From a virus: 64,000 nucleotides of DNA. The notes beneath the pieces were generated by a model that was given only the letters and a program-made list of their open reading frames with translations, was not told the origin of the DNA and did no database searches. The position numbers and the translations under genes were made by a program. The stretch spans positions 33,018-97,017 of IMG/VR virus record IMGVR_UViG_3300011113_000265, one strand, 5' to 3'. Below, one piece after another: positions 9,148-20,000 of the stretch (position 1 is the stretch's first letter; the number at the start of each line of letters is the position of its first letter).

Positions 9148-11064
9148 ATGAGATTTTATCAATCAAGTACACCTCAATACGTATCACAATTTACACCGTT
9201 GCCATTAGATTTTATGGCTCAACAAATTAAAGCTAGAGAAGCTGCTGATGCTACAGCTGAAGATTTTATAAATAAAGTTGATGAATTAAAACTAAAACCT
9301 GGTAATCACACTGATCCTCTTGTAGTAGATAAGTATAATGAATGGTTAGATAGTAATAAAAATACTATTGCTCAAAAGTTTCATGCTGGTGAAATTGATT
9401 CTAATGAAGCAACAAGAGCTCTTAGTAAATTACAAAGTGCTTATCAAAATGATCCTGTAATTAGAAATATTAAAACAGATGCTGCTTTATCAGCAGCTAC
9501 TAATACTGCTATTGCACAAGGTAAATATAAAAGAGGTATTAGTAGTAGAGGTAGTCTTTTAGGAGATATGCCTCAATTTCAATATATAGATCCAAGAAAT
9601 GCAAGTGAAGCTGATTATGCTCAAGCACATAATTATATAACTCCTACTAGTATTAAAAGTGATCAAAACTTTGGACCTCAATATAAAGAAATTGAAGCAC
9701 GAGTTACTAATACTCTTAATTCTTTAGAACCTACAAAGCAAATTATAAATGGAATAACATATTATAAACAAGGAAATAGTTTAGTAGAGAAAAAACAATT
9801 AACAAGAGATATGGTTAAATCTATGGCTATGGATTTAGCTAATACTGAAATAAATGATCAGATTACTCCTTGGACACAATATAAAACTAGATTAAAACAA
9901 CAAGAAGGACAAGATTATACTGCAGATGAATTAGCTGAAGATATTACTGATAATTATTTTGGTTATGTAAATTCAAAAAGCACTAAAAATCAATATCAAT
10001 GGGATGCTGCACAAACTTCTGAAGGTAATAAAAAAGATGGTAAAGGTAGAATAGCTCGTAGAGCAGCTGTAATGCCTGAAAAAAATGTTGGATTTAAAGC
10101 AACTGATTTTTATAAAACATCAAATAATTTAAATCCTTCTGAAAATTTTGATAAAAATATGTTTACTTCTAAAAATAATACATTAAGTCCTGGTGAAGAT
10201 TTTGATAAAAATATGTTTAATAGTAAAAAACCTGGTTTAATAGGCTATCAAATATATGAATTATCTACAAATATGCAAAATGTAGTAAAAGAATATGTTA
10301 AAGATAAACCTAAATGGAAAAAAGTATTTGAAAATCCAAATAAAAAATATTCTGGTTTAGAAGAATTATATAAAGAAATAGAAAAGTCAGGTATATTAAA
10401 ATTATATGAAGAAGGACAAATAAAATCACAATCTAATTTAAGAACTATTTTACCTGGTACAACAGATGAATTTGGAAATAATGATTGGTCACAAATATTT
10501 GGATCTAATACTTCTCCTACATTAGAAAATATGAATGGTACAATATTAGGAGGAACTAAACAATGGATTAATACTAAAACTGGTGAAATAACTACTATAT
10601 CAGAATTAATGAATTTAAATGAAGGAGATGCTGCTAAAACACCAATATCAGCTATTGGTGAATATCAAGCTGATAATAGTATGAATATATTTTTACCTGA
10701 TAATTTACAAGGAAATTATGGACTTAAACCTTTAAGTATAAATATTGGAGGTGATGAATATATAACAACATCTGTATTTAATCCTGATCCTGAAGATTTT
10801 AGTATAAGAGATATTCATAATGTTATATATGAACAAAATAGTACAAATCTTAAAAAAGGAACACCAATTAATATTTCAATAAATACAGATAATGGTCTTG
10901 CAACATTACCAGTTAGAATAAAATATAATAAAACTAATAAAACATATAAACTTTTAAATACTGATGGTAATCCAGCAACAGGTGTTAATGGTAAACCTTT
11001 AGAATATTCTAGTGCTATTGATTTATATACTGATTTGTTAAATCAATTTTATAATCAACAATAA
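9148..11064 (+). CDS. Probable virion cargo protein
   Basis: The protein has 638 residues. The N-terminal 130 residues are alpha-helical and charged (FMAQQIKAREAADATAEDF then LVVDKYNEWLDSNK), followed by Asn/Thr-rich stretches without a membrane segment. Proteins with this start (short aromatic N-terminus, then helical repeat) precede the giant polymerase genes in crAss-like phages and are classed as virion cargo. An internal tandem duplication is visible at 10135-10173 and 10189-10227, encoding two copies of a P-x-E-x-FDKNMF-x-x-K unit. It starts after the hairpin-containing gap, so it may open a second late transcript with the downstream giant genes. Confidence 0.5.
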   Translation: MRFYQSSTPQYVSQFTPLPLDFMAQQIKAREAADATAEDFINKVDELKLKPGNHTDPLVVDKYNEWLDSNKNTIAQKFHAGEIDSNEATRALSKLQSAYQNDPVIRNIKTDAALSAATNTAIAQGKYKRGISSRGSLLGDMPQFQYIDPRNASEADYAQAHNYITPTSIKSDQNFGPQYKEIEARVTNTLNSLEPTKQIINGITYYKQGNSLVEKKQLTRDMVKSMAMDLANTEINDQITPWTQYKTRLKQQEGQDYTADELAEDITDNYFGYVNSKSTKNQYQWDAAQTSEGNKKDGKGRIARRAAVMPEKNVGFKATDFYKTSNNLNPSENFDKNMFTSKNNTLSPGEDFDKNMFNSKKPGLIGYQIYELSTNMQNVVKEYVKDKPKWKKVFENPNKKYSGLEELYKEIEKSGILKLYEEGQIKSQSNLRTILPGTTDEFGNNDWSQIFGSNTSPTLENMNGTILGGTKQWINTKTGEITTISELMNLNEGDAAKTPISAIGEYQADNSMNIFLPDNLQGNYGLKPLSINIGGDEYITTSVFNPDPEDFSIRDIHNVIYEQNSTNLKKGTPINISINTDNGLATLPVRIKYNKTNKTYKLLNTDGNPATGVNGKPLEYSSAIDLYTDLLNQFYNQQ

Positions 11065-11082
11065 ATATAATTAAATAATAAA

Positions 11083-14000
11083 ATGCCATTAGATAATAAT
11101 AATATAGGACATATTGATGATATAAGAGCAAGGTTAGCTGTTAAAGCTAAAGCTCCAAATTTTGCTACAGCGATAACATTAAAACCTGATCAAATATCTC
11201 AATATGATACTCAATTTGAAATCCCTATAGGAGGAGATTGGGAAAGTGCATTAGGTGAATATAAAGCTCAACAACAACCTGGTATAGATCAACTTGCTAA
11301 TGGTCTTGTTAAAGGAGCTGTATTAGCAGGTACTACATTTGCAGATACTTTTGGAGGTACACTAAGCGGTGTACTTAACATGGCACTTAATGGTTCAGAA
11401 CAAGGTTATTTAAATGCTTTTGTTAATAATCCATTTAGTAATGCTATGCAAGATATTAATGATGCATCAGAAAAAGCTTTTGCTAATTATAGAACTAGAG
11501 CTGAACAAGAAATGGGTGTATTTGAACAGATGGGTACAGCTAATTTCTGGGGTGATATGTTTATTAAAAACTTAGGATTTGCTGGTGGTGCAATGGCAGC
11601 TGGTTATGTAAGTGGTGCATTATTTTCAGGATTAACACAAGGAGTTAGAGCTAGACAAGAAGCAGAGTTATTTAAAAAAATGACTAAAAATGTTATTACT
11701 AAAGATGCTAAAAGTGTTGAAGAAGGTATACAAATGCTTGCTAATGCTGAAAGAACAGGATTACTTAATGTTGAAGCAGCTGAATTAAAACAATTATTAG
11801 AAGATAGTGGTAAAGCATATAGAAACTTAAACAGAGCTAATCAATTAACAAGTTCTGCTTTAGCTGCTACAGGTGAAGCTAGAATTGAAGCTTTAGGTAA
11901 TGGTAGACAATTTCAAAAAGCTAAACTACAAGAACTTAATGCAGAGTTTAAAAATTCTGATGGTACTTTTAAAGCAGGTAAAACTCAAGAAGAATATAAT
12001 AATAAATTAAATCAATTAGATGATTTAGTTAAAGGATTTCAAAATTCTGAGTTTTTAATAAATACTGCTTTATTAACTGCAAGTAACTTTATAGGTTATA
12101 GAAATTTCTTTGCTAAAGATTATGGTTTAAATGCTGGTAGATTTGATGATCTTATTAGTATTAATTCAATTAAAAATATAACTGCTGGTGAAGATATTGC
12201 TAAATTAATACAAACTAAATGGTATAGTACTTTAGGTAAATCTTTAATGGGTTCTGGTAGAGAAGGTCTTGAAGAATTTTTTCAAACTGTAACACAAAAA
12301 TCTGCAGATAATTACTATAGTGCTAAATTTAATGGTGTAGATCCAGATGCTTTTACTAGTCTTGCTGCTGGTATGAATGAAGCTATGGGTAAAGAAGGTT
12401 TAGAAAGTTTTATACTTGGTGCTATGACAGGTTTAATTATGCCTGGAGGTGGTTTAATAAGTGAGTTTAAACAAGCTAAACAACTTAATAAAGATGCTGC
12501 TGAAAGAGTAGCTGATTTAAATAACTCTGTAAAAGCATATGTAGAACAATACAAAACTAACCCTGAAAGTGTGTTTATGAATTTCTATGATATGATTAAT
12601 AGAGATGTTAATCTTAATAAAGCTCAATTAAAAGCTTTACTAGATGATGATAAATATACTTATGAGAATTTAAAAAACGACAAGTTTTATAATATGGCTA
12701 GTGCATTTATTAATGCAGGTAAGTATAATGATCTTGTTGATATATTAGAAGAAGAAACTAAATTAAGTGCTGATGATTTAAGAGTAAAGTATTCCGTACC
12801 TACAGATCCTGCTGATCCTAATTCTCCTAAAAAAGAATTTTTTAAAAACTGGACAGATGATGAGATAAAAACTTATGTTGCTAACCAATCTAGAAAAAAT
12901 ACAGATGCTGTTAAGAATATCAGAGATCTTATGAATAACATAGAATCTAGATATGGTAAACAACTTGCTTTAGTTAAAACTGAAGATGGTACTAAAAAGG
13001 TTGAAATTAAAAACATTTTAGCAAGACATTTATTTTTAGGTGAAACTTTAGATCGCAGACTTACTAGTGTTCATAATGAACTTCTTAAAATGTTTGCTGA
13101 TGCTGAACCTGCTAATGTTTTAGATACAACAGATGGTTTTGCTATTACAGATTTTATTAATAATGCATCTCGTCAACTAGAAGAAGTTAATGATGAAAAC
13201 TTTAAAAAAATATTAAAGAATTTTGAAAAAGTTGCAAAAAATAGTTCTGATCCTAAAAAGATGATAGAACTATTTACTGATTATATACAATTAGCTGGAG
13301 ATAGAAAAGCTCATAATGCTGCTTGGATTAGATTAACTGAAAATAGTTTTACTAATCTACTTAATAGATTACAAACAGAAGATCAAAAACAAGCTGAAAA
13401 AAATATAGAGCAAACTAATAAAGAGTTAAATGATGAAGAAAAGATTAATATAGTTAGAGAAAAAGCTAAAGCTGCAGGTTACAGTAAAGTTGGTAATTAT
13501 TTTACTATTACAGATAATAATGGTAATGTTAAAAAATATGAACTAGATCCTATTGATATATTTAATGAAAGAAAAAAATTACAAGAAGAATTTAATAATA
13601 ATTTATCTCAATTAGATCCTAATGATACTGAAGCTATTAAAGCTTTAGAAGAAGATTATGCTTTTAAAAAAGATGATCTTGTTAATAAAGCTAATCAAGC
13701 TTTAATTAAAGATTTTGAAACTGGAGAATATTTAAAAGAAAATAATCAATATGTAAAATTTAATAAAGAGTTTGCTCTAAAAAATTATAATAAAATACAA
13801 TTTATACCTAGAGAACAAGCCGTATCTATTAAAAGATCTAAGGTAATACAAAATTCTAATAGAAGAAAAATAGAAGCTGTTAGACAAGTATTACTTGAAT
13901 TAAATAAAGATATTAATTCTAATATTGCTCAAATAGATGCTCTTAATAATGAAAAAAGTCAATTAGAAAATGATATAAAATTTTTTAATGAGTATTTATT

Positions 14001-16980
14001 AATATTAGATAATGATATTGATATTGATGAAACTAAAAAGCTTTTAAATAAAGCTAATGACAGATTAAACCAACTTAATACTGCAATAGAAAATATAAAT
14101 AAAACTATATTTGAATTAAATAATCAAAAGAAAGATCTTATTACTTTAGGTTTAGAAATTAAAGAATCTTTTGAAAAATCTGAAGGATTTTCTATCGAAG
14201 AGTTTATTAGAAAAATGGATGATTTAAATATACCATCTATTGAAAGAATATGGGCTAAAAATTTAGTTAAAGATTTAGAAGATTTGGCTAATACTAATGA
14301 TATTGATAATGCATTATATAATTTAGATATTCTTAAAAGTAATTTAGAAGTTGAAGTAAATAGAGTTACTAATATTATTGATATTTTAGAAAAAGCTTTA
14401 ATTAAATCAGAAGCTTATAAAGAATGGGTATTAGCTTCTAAAATAGAAGGATTACCTGGATGGTTTAGTAGTAAATGGAATGTTAGTAAAACAACAGATC
14501 CATTTAAACTTAGTGCTAAATCTAATGATTTAAAAGATATAAAAAAATTATATCAGTTTCAAAAATTAATGACTAAATATGCTAATGCAAATGGTATTAG
14601 TCCTGAAGAAGCATATCAAGAATACTTAAATGATTTAAATCAATTAAAAGAAGAAACTAATAATTTTGATAATAATCTTAATAGAACTTATCAAGAAATA
14701 GAAAGTATTAGAGAACATTTATTAATTAATAAAGCTGATTTAGTTAATTTAAAAAATAGATTAGCTGATGTTATTGATGTAATGGAATTTAATAAGAAAA
14801 GATCTCTTGTTAATACTATTCAAAAAAATCTTAATCAAATTAAAATTAAATATAGTAATATTGTTAATAAAGAAACTAAAAATCTTCAATTAGTAGATAA
14901 TCAAATAGGAAGTGATGCTCCTCCAATTGATGATGTTACTGAAGAAGATAATATTGAATTAGGTACTTCAAAAAGTGCTAAATCTAATAATCTTTTTTAT
15001 ACTACTAATAAAACAATATTACAAAAATCTAATGGAAAAACAGATTATGATAGTGAAGGATATCCAAAAACTAATCCTAATAATGATGCTGTTAGATGGA
15101 ATACCTTTTTAGAAAGAAATCCTGATTTAAGTAAAAACTTTGCATTACAAGCATTTATTTTACAAGATTTACCTGATGACTCTCCACTTAAAATAGCTGC
15201 ATTAGAACGCATAAAACAAGGTGGTGGTACACCTAGTAGTACAGATATTATTACAGCTTTAGTAGATACTAAAACTGACGAACTAGTTAAAGCTAGTATT
15301 GATGGTATTCAAAATGGTGAAGTAGGTCAAGGGTTAGTTTATACATTTTTACCTCTTACAAGTAGTTTATTAGAAGGAGATTCTAAAGTAAATGGACCTG
15401 CATTATTTACATATTTTAATAATTTTGGTTTAAAAGATTTAGGATATAATTCAATTAATTTACAATCATCTATAATGAATTTAGATAAATCTCATGATGG
15501 TGATTTAATAGAACTTACTAAAAAAGATGGAACTAAACTTAAAATAACTTTAGCAGAGTTTAAAAATATGACTTTAGAATATGCTAAAAATAAGCATATT
15601 GAATTTATTAATATAATTATTACATCTAGTAGAAGTGGTAAAAAAGTATTTTTACCTATAAAAGGAGTAACTAATGGTATTTTATTAAAGAAAGAATCTG
15701 TTGATGGTTCTAATGTAATGCAACCAGTTCGTAATATATTAGCAGATAGAAGAAATATTGATACTTCAACTGATACAGGTTTAGATAATGTTAAAATATT
15801 TGTAGTTGATAAAAAAGTTGATCAGTATAAAATACCTGGTACAAATATTATTATTGATAATCCTAAATTAGGAGCTACTATAATTTATAATGCAAAAACA
15901 AAAGAATATTTTTATGCTAATCAAAGAAATATTAATGATGATGAAGTTGATTTAATATTTCATTTGTTAGAAATGATTGCTAATAATCCTGAGAAAAATT
16001 TGAACATGCAAGTAAAAATTGGTGGTCAAGATAATAGATTTTATATTGGAGCTAATGGTGATAGAATATCTGAAATAGATATTTTTAGAAAACAAGGAAC
16101 TATATCTCTAATGAATAATCTTATTTATTGGGGAGGTAAACCTAAAACAGAAGCTACTAAACATACTATTTATATTGATAAAGGTAGAATATTTTATCCT
16201 AATCCTAATAACAACTTTGCTTTAGAATTTATATCTTTATCAGATATAAGAAATATTGGTAAAAATAAAAATTTACAAGCTTATTTAAAAACTAAAAGAT
16301 TTAATGTTAATACTAATATGATGAAAAATACAGGATTATATTTTCATCCAGTATTAAAAAATGGTAAATTAGATTGGGTTGCTTTTAAAGGAGGTTATAA
16401 AGATATGTTGTTAAATGGTAATGCTAAAATGGATCCTGTATTAATAACAAGTGCTATTGATAGTAATAATAGTAATTATAAGGGAAATAAATTATTATTT
16501 GCTTCTAAAAATATTATATTAGATATTAATAATGACGGTATACCTTCTATAATGAATGATTATAAAAAACAACAACCTGCAAAAAGTCCAATAATACCTC
16601 CTATTGTAGCAGGTACATATACTACTACAACAACTAGTCAACCTATTGCTGAACCTGTATTTACTGATAAACAAGGTTTACCACAAAATTTAGAAGATAT
16701 AGAAGTTACAGATGAATTTTTAAATGAGAATGCTGTTATAATAGGAAAATCAAGCAAATCAACTTTTGTATCAGGTGTTACAAATGAACTTATATTTTCT
16801 GAAACACCACTTATTACAAAAACAACGCCTCCACCATCAGATACTAATCAAGGTGCACAACCAGAAGTTGTAGAACAAAAAACTGAAGAATTAAAAGATC
16901 AGTGTGAAGGTAATACTCCTAATACACCTACTAAAAAACCTAAAGGATTTGGTAAAAATAATAATCCATTAGGTATTTAA
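11083..16980 (+). CDS. Giant virion cargo protein with membrane-active segments
   Basis: The protein has 1965 residues. The N-terminal 480 residues contain several Gly/Ala-rich hydrophobic segments: around residues 71-100 (LVKGAVLAGTTFADTFGGTL), 155-190 (MFIKNLGFAGGAMAAGYVSG) and 440-460 (ESFILGAMTGLIMPGGG). These could insert into a membrane. Residues about 760-1260 are long charged helices with coiled-coil character (for example QIDALNNEKSQLENDIKFF). The C-terminus is a Pro/Thr-rich linker ending in a Lys/Gly/Asn-rich tail. Size, position before the virion RNA polymerase and membrane-active helices fit an ejected protein that carries or guides the polymerase into the cell. I found no enzymatic motif. 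Confidence 0.55.
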   Translation: MPLDNNNIGHIDDIRARLAVKAKAPNFATAITLKPDQISQYDTQFEIPIGGDWESALGEYKAQQQPGIDQLANGLVKGAVLAGTTFADTFGGTLSGVLNMALNGSEQGYLNAFVNNPFSNAMQDINDASEKAFANYRTRAEQEMGVFEQMGTANFWGDMFIKNLGFAGGAMAAGYVSGALFSGLTQGVRARQEAELFKKMTKNVITKDAKSVEEGIQMLANAERTGLLNVEAAELKQLLEDSGKAYRNLNRANQLTSSALAATGEARIEALGNGRQFQKAKLQELNAEFKNSDGTFKAGKTQEEYNNKLNQLDDLVKGFQNSEFLINTALLTASNFIGYRNFFAKDYGLNAGRFDDLISINSIKNITAGEDIAKLIQTKWYSTLGKSLMGSGREGLEEFFQTVTQKSADNYYSAKFNGVDPDAFTSLAAGMNEAMGKEGLESFILGAMTGLIMPGGGLISEFKQAKQLNKDAAERVADLNNSVKAYVEQYKTNPESVFMNFYDMINRDVNLNKAQLKALLDDDKYTYENLKNDKFYNMASAFINAGKYNDLVDILEEETKLSADDLRVKYSVPTDPADPNSPKKEFFKNWTDDEIKTYVANQSRKNTDAVKNIRDLMNNIESRYGKQLALVKTEDGTKKVEIKNILARHLFLGETLDRRLTSVHNELLKMFADAEPANVLDTTDGFAITDFINNASRQLEEVNDENFKKILKNFEKVAKNSSDPKKMIELFTDYIQLAGDRKAHNAAWIRLTENSFTNLLNRLQTEDQKQAEKNIEQTNKELNDEEKINIVREKAKAAGYSKVGNYFTITDNNGNVKKYELDPIDIFNERKKLQEEFNNNLSQLDPNDTEAIKALEEDYAFKKDDLVNKANQALIKDFETGEYLKENNQYVKFNKEFALKNYNKIQFIPREQAVSIKRSKVIQNSNRRKIEAVRQVLLELNKDINSNIAQIDALNNEKSQLENDIKFFNEYLLILDNDIDIDETKKLLNKANDRLNQLNTAIENINKTIFELNNQKKDLITLGLEIKESFEKSEGFSIEEFIRKMDDLNIPSIERIWAKNLVKDLEDLANTNDIDNALYNLDILKSNLEVEVNRVTNIIDILEKALIKSEAYKEWVLASKIEGLPGWFSSKWNVSKTTDPFKLSAKSNDLKDIKKLYQFQKLMTKYANANGISPEEAYQEYLNDLNQLKEETNNFDNNLNRTYQEIESIREHLLINKADLVNLKNRLADVIDVMEFNKKRSLVNTIQKNLNQIKIKYSNIVNKETKNLQLVDNQIGSDAPPIDDVTEEDNIELGTSKSAKSNNLFYTTNKTILQKSNGKTDYDSEGYPKTNPNNDAVRWNTFLERNPDLSKNFALQAFILQDLPDDSPLKIAALERIKQGGGTPSSTDIITALVDTKTDELVKASIDGIQNGEVGQGLVYTFLPLTSSLLEGDSKVNGPALFTYFNNFGLKDLGYNSINLQSSIMNLDKSHDGDLIELTKKDGTKLKITLAEFKNMTLEYAKNKHIEFINIIITSSRSGKKVFLPIKGVTNGILLKKESVDGSNVMQPVRNILADRRNIDTSTDTGLDNVKIFVVDKKVDQYKIPGTNIIIDNPKLGATIIYNAKTKEYFYANQRNINDDEVDLIFHLLEMIANNPEKNLNMQVKIGGQDNRFYIGANGDRISEIDIFRKQGTISLMNNLIYWGGKPKTEATKHTIYIDKGRIFYPNPNNNFALEFISLSDIRNIGKNKNLQAYLKTKRFNVNTNMMKNTGLYFHPVLKNGKLDWVAFKGGYKDMLLNGNAKMDPVLITSAIDSNNSNYKGNKLLFASKNIILDINNDGIPSIMNDYKKQQPAKSPIIPPIVAGTYTTTTTSQPIAEPVFTDKQGLPQNLEDIEVTDEFLNENAVIIGKSSKSTFVSGVTNELIFSETPLITKTTPPPSDTNQGAQPEVVEQKTEELKDQCEGNTPNTPTKKPKGFGKNNNPLGI

Positions 16981-17002
16981 TAAAATATAATATAAAATAA
17001 AT

Positions 17003-20000
17003 ATGATTTTTGCATGTCCTATTAAAAGTTCACAAGCTTGGAAAGATTTAGAAGCTACTTATGGTAAACAAATGGCTTGGAATCTTTATTACATGAATGC
17101 TGGAACAATACCTTCATTAACTGAAGCTAAACTAATTCGTGTAAATCATGAATCACAATTAAATAGTTTTATGTTTGAAGATATAAAACTATCTAGTACT
17201 GAAAAAGATGATTTATTTAAAACTTTAAAGTATTGGTTTATTAGAAATATGACAGGTAGTTTTGATACATTAGATAAATTAGAAAATTTATTAGAAGATG
17301 AAATAGATTCTAAAACATTAAGAACTATATATGAAAATACTTTAACAGACATATTTAATAATATTGGTCCTGAACCAGGCAGTAGATTAGAACAAATATT
17401 TATTGCAATAGTTAAAGATCATCCTTATGATGAAACTACTAAATCTAATATATTTTTAGAAGAGTTTGGTATTGATGCAGGTTATGGTCAAGGATTAATA
17501 TATAATCAATTTAAAAAACAATTAAATAATTTACTTAGTTTTGAAGTTGATGATGAATCTGAAAATGAAAAAACTAAAGGTAATGAAGATGTTAAAGATT
17601 CTTATGGTAAAGAAGCATTAAAACAAAATAGAAAAGATAGTTTCTCTAGAGGTATTAAATTATTACTATCAGGTATTCCTAAATTACAAGGTACAAATTT
17701 ATCAGATATAAATAGTTATGTAACTACTCAAACATTTGGTAGTGCTCAACCTATGGATCAATCTACAGTAAATAATTTATTATTAAATACATTTGCTAAT
17801 ACACCTGCTAACATAAATGATTTTTTTGAAAAGATATATAAAGAAAAAGATAATAATCCTACAATTAATTGGTTGTATGAAAAAATATTTCAACATGTTA
17901 AAGTAACAACTAATGAGCAAGGTATAATTGTTAATTCTGAAATTAAAGCTGATGAAACTAATTTAGCTAGATTAAATCTTATTAATAAGTTTATACAATC
18001 ATTTGCTAATTATAAATATAAATTAAATTCTTTTGTTGTTAGTCCTTCTGATTCTTCTGCAGAAGGTTTTAATATTAAAAAACAAGACGCTGATACTAAC
18101 AATCTTAAAAATAGGATGTTAAAAGAATGGGATGCTAATTTAATTAAAAATTATTCTGAAGGTTTTGTAGATTCTAAAGGTTATAAAATTAATTTTAATT
18201 CAAATCAAGGATTTTTAAATTATATCTTAAATGAAAAAACTCCTTTAATTGATAGATTAACAGCTTTAGGTATTCCTAATATTGAAAATAGAATGTTAGA
18301 TTCTGAAGAACTATTACCAATTAGAAATACTAAAGCAACTCTTTTCGATGTATCTAGTCAATTATTAAATAGTATTAGAACTAATCAAAATAAAATACTT
18401 AATTTAAGTAATATACAAGAAATATTTAATCCTAAAGCTAAAGATGAATTTCTTGATATGCATGTATCAGTTGTTGGTATATTAGAGCATTTAATACCTT
18501 ATAGAAAAGATTATGATAATCAGCTTTATAATATAGATGGTAATTTAATTAGTAGTATTAATTTGAATAATTATCAAACTTTAATGTTAACTAGATTACA
18601 ATCAGCTGTTAGTAAAGCATTAAAAATATATCCTGATGATTGGGCTAAAAATAATGGTAAAAATGTTTTAGAATATTTAAATAATGAAATTCCTGAAGCT
18701 TTAAATTTATGGTCTAGTGATAGTATATTTTTAGATAGAATTATTAGAGGTAATAACTTATCTATTGAATTATTAGATGGTATGACTTCTGTTGGAGAAT
18801 CAGGTGTACATACTTCAGTTTTATCTGAAACAGATCTTTGGAGTACATTTATTGATAGTAGTTTAGATAATTTATTTCCTGCAATAAAACACGCAGATAG
18901 AAGTATGTTTTATGGATATAGTTTTGGTTATGGAGATACAGATATACTAAGTAATAGTGGTAAATATGTTCCTAATGTTGAATGGAAAAATGTTTTTAAA
19001 AATTATTTATTTAAATATTTAGATACTGAAATTAGACGTATAAGAATTGCTCAAGATAAAAATAGTATAGGTAATCAAATTCAAAATTATAATAAACAAA
19101 GTAAAAAATTTATTTTATTTGAAGATATATTAGATGTTAATAATTCAGCTAATCAAAATAAAATAGATGATTTAATTAATAGTTATACAGGGTTTGATAA
19201 TTTAGTAAATAATCCTTGGGTAGCTGATAGATTTGAAAATTGGAGTAATCAATATTTTACAAAAACTATTGCTGCAGCTAACTCTGTAGGTATAGGTGAA
19301 AATATAAAAAATTCTGGTATTGATGCAAAAATATTAAATAAACTATATGTAGCTTTAGATTATTCTGCTAGAAGTAAACCTAAAAATAAACAATTTTTAG
19401 ATGAGGTTATTAGTATTGCAGCAGCTAAATATTTTATTGGTTCTATAGAACAATCTAAATTATTTTTTGGTGATCCTGCATTATACAATATAAAAGAATC
19501 AGATGGTATTCTTATATATGATATGATTAAAAGGGTTAATATGCAATCATCTACTAAGATGGTTGGTATTGTTGATGATATTAATAATAGTTTTTTAAAT
19601 AATCTAGCATTAGATAAAAAATATCAAATATCTTTTGATGGGCAAAATTACTTTTCTTATAAAAAGAATTTTGATGGTACTATTACAGAATTAGTTATTA
19701 ATGATCCTAAAACAATAACTTCAATAGGTACTGAACTAGCAATGATTTTTGGTGAAGATTCACCTGAATATAAAGCTTATACTAAAGGATTTGAAGAACC
19801 AGATGGTTATAGTATAGGTAATATATTCTTTGCTCTTGAAGGTATAATTAGAACTGAAGGTATTGCTTCAGGTAGACTTAATGTATTAGAAAAAGAATTA
19901 AAAGCACTACATTCTTCTAAAGAGGAAATTAATAAGTTATATACAATACCTAAAGGTATGAGTGCTAAAGATTATATGACTAATGAATTAAGACCTTTTA

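Noticed and set aside
12315-12963. Two minus-strand ORFs inside the giant cargo gene
   Set aside because: They are reverse readings of Ala/Gly-rich and charged helices in an intact gene; no independent support.
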